From Zychaea mexicana (Eukaryota > Mucoromycota > Mucoromycetes > Mucorales > Lichtheimiaceae): a DNA stretch of 41,250 nucleotides. Below are positions 32,301 to 41,250 of this stretch, one piece after another. The notes under the pieces were generated by a model, which saw only the letters and a program-made list of their open reading frames with translations, did no database searches and was not told where the DNA came from. The translations under genes and the position numbers were made by a program. The DNA is taken from NCBI RefSeq assembly GCF_025766255.1, contig NW_026516883.1:1-41250 (forward strand). Direction: 5' to 3'. Every line of letters starts with the position of its first letter. Position 1 is the stretch's first letter.

Positions 32301-33574
32301 AGCAATAAGAATTGTCGTGCAATACAACATCAAAACAAATGAGAACCCTCTTGTGTAACCCTAGTCGCGAAAGCCATTGTGTCTTGTAAAAAATCCGTAT
32401 GTGCGCTTAGCATAGAGCTCTATTATGGTAATATAAACAGAGATCCGTATGAGAAGTTACCATAGAGCCCAAAGTCTACAACGCAGCATGTTGTGTGGTT
32501 GGAAAGTGGCTGTACAACCGTCAAAACAGCCAAGAACTGATCAACTATGTATATACAAAAAAAGAAAGTTATATGAATTAGTAGTAATAAAGATCATGGT
32601 GGCGGGCTTCTGTCAAAAGCTTGCTTCCCACGCTTTCAGGCTGTACCCTTCTCTTCCTTCTGCCATTCACCAACCGCAATGACTTGAGACTTCTGTTGTC
32701 GTTTGCAATGCTAGATTCAGTAATGTTAACTTTGACATTGTTCGTTATAAAAACTAATTTATATATGTGCAGCAAAGAAAGAATAATACTCACACGGCAA
32801 CAAGAGCACCTTTTTTCGAGTGACGGACCCGCTTTATACACAAAGAGAGGGCATAAAGAGCTTGCTACCGTTCAGGTCGTACCTGTCCGTTCATTCCACC
32901 ATTCACCAACCGCAATTGTTTGAGATTTGTGTTGCCCTACAGTGTACAATTCCGATTGCAATAAAGTTAACTTTGACATTGCCTTTGACATTGTTCGTTG
33001 TAAAAAATACTTTATATGTGCAACAAAGATAAAATAACATACACTTTCGCTGACACCGCGACTCGATCAGCTGCAAAGATTGTTGTACGCAATGCGCGAA
33101 TTGCGTACTGCCACCCACGTTGAGTGTCTGTAAGAGCACCTTTTTTCCAGTTACAGAACCGCTTTATACAAAACCACAGGCGATTAAATTATACTTTATG
33201 CCGCAAAATGGACGTCCGTGCGCACACATATTGTTCTGCTTGCTATACTAGCCATGTAAAACAAAGTCCGCTCCAAAGGCACAGCACTGTAGAAATCTAG
33301 AAAAAGTATAAAGCACGTCATGACGTTTTCTGTTGCCGGTATTATTAGTACCTTCCCATACAGAATTCGGCGGCAGTCTTTTTTTTTATGATCAAATATG
33401 TATGTTTGTAAAAGAAATGTAATATGAAGCATACTTTCCGTGAAACCAACCCAAACCATTGTATGCTGCCTTGAGGAGATCGACGGCGCCCGTTTTCTAT
33501 GATCAACTATGTATATAAAATCAGAAAGTACCATCAGTGACTAAGAGTAATAGCAGTCAATAGTACTAAGAACT

Positions 33575-33785
33575 ATAATGCACTCTCCCTCGACCGTATG
33601 GTTGAAGATGTCACACCACAACATATACCTTGAGGGCGTAACCACCGGCTGATTACGTCATCGTCACCTACATACATCGAAGAAAAGAAGGTCATATCGA
33701 ATATCAATAGTAATGCTGTTGCTGGGTACGCTTAATTTATAATAATCATCTTTCATATAAAAAAGTGTCAAACCGTTATAAACGT
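33575..33785 (+). repeat. Diverged satellite monomer in copy A
   Basis: The order CCTCGACCGTATGG, ATATACCTTGAGGGCGTA, CGGCTGATTACGTCATCG, AAGAAAAGAAGGTCATAT and CAATAGTAATG aligns with the 144-bp monomers over their length. It ends with GTGTCAAACCGTTATAAA at 33765, the box that opens the 153-bp array units. Confidence 0.7.
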
Positions 33786-33816
33786 ATCAGTGTTTTGACC
33801 ACCATAATCTCCATCA

Positions 33817-33873
33817 CAACAACAACAACAACAACAACAACAACCGCAGCAGCAGCAGCAGCAGCGGCAGCAA
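33817..33873 (+). repeat. CAA/CAG microsatellite
   Basis: Nine CAA units are followed by a run of CAG with one CGG. Copy B at 40840-40893 has one CAA fewer, so it is a useful marker to tell the copies apart. Confidence 0.9.
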
Positions 33874-34204
33874 CGCTGGTGAGCAAGAACAGGATTAGAA
33901 AGAGCGAGCAACAATAACACCCGCATCTCATACAGTAGAGCTCGCACAACATAGTGCTGAGCCTTTCGACGTGGATATCTGATTATTAGCAGAGGGTTTC
34001 GGCGGTTCGTCGAACTGATTTTCTAAATGTTTTATCTTATGGTCGACGGAAGAGTATTGCGCTGTTTGCTGTAATGGAGAGATCATCAACAGGGTTGAGC
34101 AGCCCGCAGCGGCACTGTAACCTGACAACAGCTCAAAGCTAAGATTCCCGATTTTTGTGTGAAATTGAAAGAGGTGTGAGAATTGACGGATCCTGCATTT
34201 AAGT

Positions 34205-34780
34205 AAACCGTCAACTCCTATGTATTAAGTACATAAAAATAAGCACTGGCTATGGTGTGCTTGCATTTCGGTAGAATACCTTCGCCACAGATTTTATTAT
34301 ACTATAAAAGAGAATACAGAGCGCAAACACATATATAAATACACTGTGGTAAAACACATCATTACAGTACCTAAATCATCATCGGAATAAGGTACTCGGC
34401 TAAAAATCAAGCAAAAGCATACACAGCAATTACCATGGCAATAAGCTAAGCACTGTCGCATAGAGACAATCCAACCGAGTTGTGTAAAGCACGTAAACAT
34501 TATACTCGGATGATCCAGCATATGTAAGGCTATTATAACCCGATATGGACTGACGCGATATGATGCATAGACGTATGTCATTTGTGATCTCTTAATCTCT
34601 TATACGATTATTTACCAAGAAAAGGGAGCCGATGATGCACTCAGAACGGAAGTTTTGTCATCACAAGTTATATTGACGAATTCAAATCAGAAAAAAGGAA
34701 AAGTATCTGGGGTATGATAGCGGATAGTGTTATGCAAGTTGTTTAATATGATATCTTATCACCAGCATGACTGAGCGTGT
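34205..34780 (+). repeat. Left arm of a diverged large inverted repeat
   Basis: The reverse complement aligns with 37615-38215 over most of its length at perhaps 70-80 percent. Matching blocks include GGCTATGGTGTGCTTGCAT, GAATACAGAGCGCAAACAC, GGACTGACGCGATATGATG and GATAGCGGATAGTGTTATGC. Edges are approximate. Confidence 0.7.
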
Positions 34781-35730
34781 ATTGGATTGGGTGGGAGTAA
34801 ATGTGTGCTGAACGCCGTAGCCAGCGTCTTCTCATACGAGTATATGCCCACGGCAATCAGCGATTGCCGATCGTCCAAGCCCGCAATGATGGATGTGGGC
34901 AGCTTTGAACAAATTGTCAAATTATAGACCAGCATGGCTGTTTTCGGTTAATCAAGGGGTTGAAAGGGGCGTGGCGAGCGAAACAAACCATTAAACTGGT
35001 TCTCTCAGCTTAGAACAGCTTGCCTTAAGCGCCGTTGTTGCTGGAGTCCATACCCTCCCAACAAATTCTTTCCTTTCGATTATTTCGCTAGCAGAACTAC
35101 GCGACCACAGAAATGTAAAAAAAGGAAAGGTGCAAAGTGCATTCCAAAGTGTGATAAAGCGCGTTGTGATCGTTTTACTGTCGTCTGTCATTGTTCCCCG
35201 CTTTGTTTAGCACGGAGCTGTGGATGGGCAAAAAAAATAAGGAACTTGTCGTGCACATAAAAAAAAGGCGAAGCAAAAGCGGTAAAACGTTTATAAGAAG
35301 AGTGCGAGAAGAGAAAAATTTGTTTATTGTGTTTATCATTTTCTTATTTGTGTGTAATAAATAATAAGTAATAATAATAAAAGCTCGTTTTAATTATCCC
35401 AACATATACCGTTGGCATCACATGCACCCGAAGGTGCACGATCGGCCGGAGTATATGACCACATTCCCACTGATACATTGCAAAAGATTTCCTATGACCG
35501 GACCACTGAATCCGGCCAATCCTCAGAATCCTCTTGACAATCCCCAGCACAAGCAATGACCCGATCATGGCACTACACAGTGAATCTGTACTACAGATCA
35601 AAGCTGTACCAAAACGAACTGAAGAGAAGAGAAAAAAGAAAGGCGAAATTGCTCGCTTTATATATAGGCAGCCAGGGGGACCACGGGAAAAAGGCTGAGA
35701 CCAGGACCGACAGAGGCAAGACCAGGACCA

Positions 35731-35835
35731 AGGGAAGAGCCAGAGCGAGGGGAAGACCAGAACCAACGGAAGAGCCAGAGCGAGGGGAAGACCAGAACCA
35801 AGGGAAGAGCCAAGAGAAAGACCAGGAGGATCCAA
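35731..35835 (+). repeat. 35-bp minisatellite
   Basis: AGAGCCAGAGCGAGGGGAAG and its variants start at 35736, 35771 and 35806 (period 35). Looser copies lie just upstream from about 35695. Confidence 0.8.
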
Positions 35836-36036
35836 GGGAGTGAAGGGAAAAGAAAAGTGAAGGAAAGAAAGAGTGAAGAGAAAAAGGGAATGGCCTGAAA
35901 AATGTGGGCGTATTTACATTTTTTGAACTCAAACCCCTGTCTTAAAAAAACACGTCACCTGACTTGTGATTCGTCATTCAAAAACATGTGAGAAAGCAAA
36001 GGGTAGGGAAGAAAAAAACATGTGCAGAAGAGACAT

Positions 36037-36067
36037 GGTCAAGCGGTCAAGCGGTCAAGCGGTCAAG
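36037..36067 (+). repeat. 8-bp tandem repeat (GGTCAAGC, four copies)
   Basis: Perfect direct repeats followed by GGTCAAGAAG. Confidence 0.9.
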
Positions 36068-37614
36068 AAGAAGGCGTGTGTGATTTGCGTGTATTATTGT
36101 CCTACGAAGGTTTCCACCGGTATCATGCAGGGCGTGTCCCGACAACGTCGCCGCTTGTTTTCCAATAGGAAGGTACGTGCACCCCGTCAAGCCAGAAGGT
36201 GCACATAGGTTTCAGCAACACATCCCTGAGGAAAAGTAAAAGACAAGTGCCAGGAATGGTTGAAATTGTGAGAAATATTTTATCAACAGAGATTAGTGGT
36301 ACTGTGACAAGATGCTTACATAAGAAGAAGCCACATTACTTTCGTGCCGAACTGAAAAGACTGTCGCCTTTTTGTATACGAAAAGAAGCGTTCGAACTAA
36401 AGGATAGTTGCTTTGATGCAATGACTTTTAAAAGAATGATGCGCACTGTTATCATACCTTCCTCTTTCTCTGTGATTATGTCGTCACTGAGGTCTGGTAG
36501 CAGTTGTAACAGCCACATCAAGGTACATGCTCTACGTATGTGCTTAGTATGGATTATAATTCATATGTACAGTCCAAAGCGTTGCCAAGCGGTCTTTTAC
36601 AACAACTGGGCAAAGCAAACCGCCACAACGGTTGGATTAACTCTATCGCCTCGTCTCAATCACTAATAATACACAAAGTACGCGTAAATTAGCAGACAAC
36701 TAACCAAGATTCAATATGCTCACGACACTTTACGACGGCTCTACGACATTACGTTTCGCAATGAATTGTACTTTCTCAAGTCAAGCAGCAACAACAGCAG
36801 CATCAGAGAAGATGACAATGTCAAGTTTAAAAGAGATTACGCGATGGAAGTGCGTCAAACAACTTTCTGGGCAAAGTAGCTTTGAGTGCCGCGGCGAAGT
36901 TCTACTCTCCATGCTGCAAAACCGAATAACCACGCCACCACATCGCACCATGGTTAATCCAACAACGGCCGAGACTTTCTACAATGGCTCACTTATCCCA
37001 TCAGGAAGCTGGATACGACATTCAGCACATACTTACTCCAAACCAAAAATGATGTATATTTCGCCAACACCTTGCGCGAATATATCGTTATCATCCGAAG
37101 CTATTGTTCACCGGCCCAATATCGACGCGGTACAAATCCAAAAGTAATCTCGTATTCAACATAAGCAACATTGACGGTAGACACTGTACCGAGACCCTTT
37201 GATCCCTGGCTTGAGCTTGGCGCTAACCAAAACTAGTACATGCCCAATCATTCTGATCATAAGTATTTTTTTATGGTCTGGAGGCAGAACTTATTCCCAA
37301 CAGAGTGTCCAGAGGAGTGACGGACTATTGGGTGTGAATACATGTATGAGAAAATGAGGAACAGAGAAGTGACGGAAAAGAGAAACCTATTTATATGTGC
37401 GGTGATAGATGGCAGTGGCATGAGCAGCTACTGCCTGCGGAATGAAAGGGTGGCCTTCGAATATGAAAAACCAATGTGCTGACCAGATCGCTTGAACGAT
37501 GGCGATGCATAGAAGAGTGGTTTTGGGTTGGGAGCAAAAGCGACGTGCGAAGACAGCAGTCTTCATCGCATGTGCGATAGCCGGCAGGCGTGGATCGGCA
37601 CTGTGAAACGGTGC

Positions 37615-38215
37615 CCGAACCAGCTGATGATAAGTATTGATTAGCTTGCATAACACTATCCGCTATCATCGCCCATCCGCTCGTTTCCACCTGCCACTGC
37701 CAGGTGCCTTTTTTTTTTTGTGACAAGACATCCATTCTAAGTGCATCATAAGCAGACCTTCTCTTTCTAAATTATCGTAAAGGATATCAAGAGATCACTA
37801 ACGACATACGCCTATGCATCATATTGCGTCAGTCCATACAGTATCGGCTTATAGCCGCCCCTCGTTGTACAGGTGTAAGATCTTCCATATTCATGATATA
37901 ATCGCAATCGTACTGCTACTGCTTAGAAAAGCTGGATAATCCGAGTATAGTGTTTCCGTGCTTTACAATTGTGTCTATGCTACAATGCTTAGCTGGTTGC
38001 CGTGGTAGTTGTCTGTATATACTTTTGATGTTAACCAAATATCTTATCTGATGATGTCTTTGGACAGTGTAATAATGTGTTTTACCACACAATGTATTTA
38101 AAAATGTGTTTGCGCTCTGTATTCTCTTTTGAAAAACTAGCAACGAAGGTATTCTAGCGAAATGCATGCACACCATAGCTAGTGCTTATACAGTATGTAG
38201 TTAATAGGACTTGAC
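37615..38215 (-). repeat. Right arm of the diverged inverted repeat
   Basis: Reverse complement partner of 34205-34780. It has an extra low-complexity T run near 37708 and lacks some AT-rich sequence of the left arm. Confidence 0.7.
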
Positions 38216-38338
38216 GTATACGTATTGTAACAGTGCATATTTTATTCGGTGTAAGTAGTTTCATCAATTGCTCCATAGTGTTGGGATACAGTAGTAGGGT
38301 GATAAACGTAGGTTGAAAGAAGTTGAAGATATAAAAAA

Positions 38339-39060
38339 GTGTCAAACCGTTATAAATTGCGCTGATGAAACTGTGAGCGGTCCTTGCTTGATCGTAAACT
38401 ATATAGAGAAGAAGGTCATATCGAATATCAATAGTATTGCAGGGTACGCTTCACTTATAAAATAACGATACATTTCAAAAAAGAGTGTCAAACCGTTATA
38501 AATTGCGCTGATGAAACTGTGAGCGGTCCTTGCTTGATCGTGAACTATATAGAGAAGAAGGTCATATCGAATATCAATAGTATTGTAGGGTACGCTTCAC
38601 TTATAAACATCCATCACGATTCCCACATTTCAAAAAAGAGAGTGTCAAACCGTTATAAATTGCGCTGATGAAACTGTGAGCGGTCCTTGCTTGATCGTGA
38701 ACTATATAGAGAAGAAGGTCATATCGAATATCAATAGTATTGCAGGGTACGCTCACTTATAAACATCCATCACGATTCCCACATTTCAAAAAGAGTGTCA
38801 AACCGTTATAAATTGCGCTGATGAAACTGTGAGCGGTCCTTGCTTGATCGTGAACTATATAGAGAAGAAGGTCATATCGAATATCAATAGTATTTCAGGG
38901 TACGCTTCACTTATAAACATCCATCACGATTCCCACATTTCAAAAAAGATTGTCAAACCGTCATAAATTGCGCTGATGAAATTGGCAGCGGCCGTATCTT
39001 CATTGTCAACTATAAATAAAAGGTCATATCAAGTACCAATAATATATTGTTGCTACCCCC
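38339..39060 (+). repeat. Tandem array of about 153-bp satellite units
   Basis: GTGTCAAACCGTTATAAATT opens units at 38339, 38485, 38642 and 38795, with a diverged fifth at 38950; spacings are 146, 157, 153 and 155 bp. Units contain GATGAAACTGTGAGCGGTCC, TGATCGTGAACTATATAG, AAGGTCATATCGAATATC and GGTACGCTTCACTTATAA. The array leads straight into copy B of the long direct repeat. Confidence 0.93.
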
Positions 39061-41250
39061 TCCCCCTCACGTATGCCTTTAAGAATGTTATCCAAACCAA
39101 TATATATCACCTTGAAGGACTGGTCTCGGCTGTTTCGTGATCGCCAACTATGGCTATTAAAGAAAAGAGAATCGTAGCAGTCAATGGCAATAACAATTAT
39201 ATTTCTCCCCTCACGTATGCCTTTAAGAATGTTATCCAAACCACTACATATCACCTTGAAGGATGTGTCTCGGCTGTTTCGTGATCGTCAACTATGGATA
39301 TTAAAGAAAAGAGAATCGTAGCAATTAATAGCAATAAGAATTGTCGTGCAATACAACATCAAAACAAATGAGAACCCTCTTGTGTAACCCTAGTCGCGAA
39401 AGCCATTGTGTCTTGTAAAAAATCCGTATGTGCGCTTAGCATAGAGCTCTATGGTAATTTAAACAGAGATCCGTATGAGAAGTTACCATAGAGCCCAAAG
39501 TCTACAACGCAGCATGTTGTGTGGTTGGAAAGTGGCTGTACAACCGTCAAAACAGCCAAGAACTGATCAACTATGTATATACAAAAAAAGAAAGTTATAT
39601 GAATTAGTAGTAATAAAGATCATGGTGGCGGGCTTCTGTCAAAAGCTTGCTTCCCACGCTTTCAGGCTGTACCCTTCTCTTCCTTCTGCCATTCACCAAC
39701 CGCAATGACTTGAGACTTTTGTTGTCGTTTGCAATGCTAGATTCAGTAATGTTAACTTTGACATTGTTCGTTATAAAAACTACTTTATATATGTGCAGCA
39801 AAGAAAGAATAATACTCACACGGCAACAAGAGCACCTTTTTTCGAGTGACGGACCCGCTTTATACACAAAGAGAGGGCATAAAGAGCTTGCTACCGTTCA
39901 GGTCGTACCTGTCCGTTCATTCCACCATTCACCAACCGCAATTGTTTGAGATTTGTGTTGCCCTACAGTGTACAATTCCGATTGCAATAAAGTTAACTTT
40001 GACATTGCCTTTGACATTGTTCGTTGTAAAAAATACTTTATATGTGCAACAAAGATAAAATAACATACACTTTCGCTGACACCGCGACTCGATCAGCTGC
40101 AAAGATTGTTGTACGCAATGCGCGAATTGCGTACTGCCACCCACGTTGAGTGTCTGTAAGAGCACCTTTTTTCCAGTTACAGAACCGCTTTATACAAAAC
40201 CACAGGCGATCAAATTATACTTTATGCCGCAAAATCGACGTCCGTGCGCACACATATTGTTCTGCTTGCTATACTAGCCATGTAAAACAAAGTCCGCTCC
40301 AAAGGCACAGCACTGTAGAAATCTAGAAAAAGTATAAAGCACGTCATGACGTTTTCTGTTGCCGGCATTAGTACCTTCCCATAAAGAATTCGGCGGCAGT
40401 CTTTTTTTTTATGATCAAATATGTATGTTTGTAAAAGAAATGTAATATGAAGCATACTTTCCGTGAAACCAACCCAAACCATTGTATGCTGCCTTGAGGA
40501 GATCGACGGCGCCCGTTTTCTATGATCAACTATGTATATAAAATCAGAAAGTACCATCAGTGACTAAGAGTAATAGCAGTCAATAGTACTAAGAACTATA
40601 ATGCACTCTCCCTCGACCGTATGGTTGAAGATGTCACCAACCACAACATATACCTTGAGGGCGTAATCGCCGGCTGATTACGTCATCGTCACCTACATAC
40701 ATCGAAGAAAAGAAGGTCATATCGAATATCAATAGTAATGTGTGCTGGGTACGCTTAATTTATAATAATCATCTTTCATATAAAAAAGTGTCAAACCGTT
40801 ATAAACGTATCAGTGTTTTGACCACCATAATCTCCATCACAACAACAACAACAACAACAACAACCGCAGCAGCAGCAGCAGCAGCGGCAGCAACGCTGGT
40901 GAGCAAGAACAGGATTAGAAAGAGCGAGCAACAATAACACCCGCATCTCATACAGTAGAGCTCGCACAACATAGTGCTGAGCCTTTCGACGTGGATATCT
41001 GATTATTAGCAGAGGGTTTCGGCGGTTCGTCGAACTGATTTTCTTTTCTTTAAATGTCTTATCTTATGGTCGACGGAAGAGTATTGCGCTGTTTGCTGTA
41101 ATGGAGAGATCATCAACAGGGTTGAGCAGCCCGCAGCGGCACTGTAACCTGACAACAGCTCAAAGCTAAGATTCCCGATTTTTGTGTGAAATTCAAAGAG
41201 GTGTGAGAATTGACGGATCCTGCATTTAAGTAAACCGTCAACTCCTATGT
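39061..41250 (+). repeat. Long direct repeat, copy B (cut by window end)
   Basis: Two monomers (ATGCCTTTAAG at 39073 and 39217) are followed by sequence nearly identical to copy A. The last base of the window corresponds to 34223 in copy A, inside the start of the inverted arm, so the repeat continues beyond the window. Confidence 0.92.
40840..40893 (+). repeat. CAA/CAG microsatellite, copy B
   Basis: Eight CAA units followed by the CAG run; counterpart of 33817-33873. Confidence 0.9.

Larger units (their letters stand above)
31890..34223 (+). repeat. Long direct repeat, copy A
   Basis: From about 32280 to 34223 this copy is almost identical to 39307-41250, with scattered substitutions and small indels. 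Its 5' part holds three satellite monomers where copy B has two. The offset between copies is about 7,025 bp. Frames in it (for example 32449-32682 and 32621-32923) recur in copy B but show no family and have poor coding character. The copy runs into the left inverted arm. Confidence 0.92.
34781..37614. other. Spacer between the inverted arms
   Basis: It has a 35-bp minisatellite, an 8-bp tandem repeat, and several medium frames I do not recognise: plus 36199-36666 (155 codons), plus 36716-37147 (143 codons) and minus 37387-37656 (89 codons). On the plus strand, one frame over about 36720-36850 reads coding-like (LYDITFRNELYFL, VRQTTFW) and then breaks, and a related-looking segment near 37020-37110 reads KNDVYFANTLREYI. 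This may be a decayed gene of a lost element. The minus-strand Pro/Leu-rich frame at 35344-35835 is a translation of the minisatellite. Confidence 0.4.

Noticed and set aside
32449..32923. Frames of 77-100 codons present in both long direct repeats
   Set aside because: Conserved only because the DNA is duplicated; they have no family, no splice context and overlap on both strands.
35344..35835. Pro/Leu/Ser-rich 163-codon minus-strand frame
   Set aside because: Most of it is a translation of the 35-bp minisatellite; composition, not coding.
31890..41250. LTR retrotransposon with LTRs of over 2 kb
   Set aside because: The internal 4-5 kb shows no reverse transcriptase, integrase or primer-binding motifs, and the repeats contain satellite monomers; a higher-order tandem repeat fits better.
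1..41250. tRNA and rRNA genes
   Set aside because: Reading for B-box-like GGTTCGA-CC motifs with matching stems and for conserved rRNA blocks gave nothing convincing; a dedicated scan could still find one.

Overview
The window looks like nuclear DNA of a filamentous fungus, most likely an early-diverging (Mucoromycota-type) species. The reasons are compact genes with many short GT-AG introns (about 50-140 nt), clearly eukaryotic housekeeping proteins, and several families of DNA transposons. The assignment to Mucoromycota is an inference from gene style and transposon types; no marker gene settles it.

Layout. (1) 1-7380: the 3' end of an unidentified host gene whose penultimate visible intron holds a complete 7,033-bp Mutator-like element (MULE-1, 102-7134). 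It has about 537-bp terminal inverted repeats, an 8-bp target duplication, a 76-bp subterminal tandem array and one intact 8-exon gene on the minus strand. (2) 7381-12330: a graveyard with a poly(A)-tailed retroposed fragment, a Tc1/mariner-type DD34E element, a truncated second MULE, and a 116-bp copy of the Tc1-type leader. (3) 12333-27030: a conserved gene block: URC4/Urg3-like (uracil catabolism), Yrb30-like RanGTP-binding protein, glycogen branching enzyme, peroxisomal Lon protease, complex I NDUFS4, cytochrome c oxidase subunit Va (COX6), a short-chain dehydrogenase, and RNA polymerase subunit Rpb8. (4) 27456-27656: a Gly/Cys-rich C-terminal exon. (5) 28378-31612: a WRKY-GCM1-type MULE with 42-bp terminal inverted repeats, a long intact transposase ORF, and a decayed OTU peptidase domain in the same reading frame. 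(6) 31.9-41.25 kb: gene-poor repeat territory. It has satellite-like monomers of about 145-155 bp, a direct repeat of at least 2.2 kb spaced about 7.0 kb apart, and a pair of diverged inverted arms of roughly 0.55 kb.

The most striking content is in the transposons. After splicing, MULE-1 encodes one continuous 1,292-residue protein: FAR1-like zinc domain, DDE transposase, SWIM zinc finger, basic AT-hook-like linker, a USP-like papain-fold cysteine peptidase, then an RTC4-like domain. RTC4 is named after a yeast telomere-capping gene. All eight exons join in frame across canonical splice sites. The second, only distantly related MULE (28.4-31.6 kb) carries a different deubiquitinase-type fold (OTU) at the same C-terminal place, joined through a plausible 57-nt intron but interrupted by three stop codons. 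Two MULE lineages in one window, each with a deubiquitinase-like domain C-terminal to the transposase, suggest that ubiquitin or SUMO editing is a recurring accessory function of these fungal elements. That function is inferred from domain motifs; nothing here proves activity.

The housekeeping genes have no obvious common pathway. Three are mitochondrial or peroxisomal (NDUFS4, COX Va, Lon), and the Yrb30-like and branching enzyme genes share a 274-bp divergent promoter.
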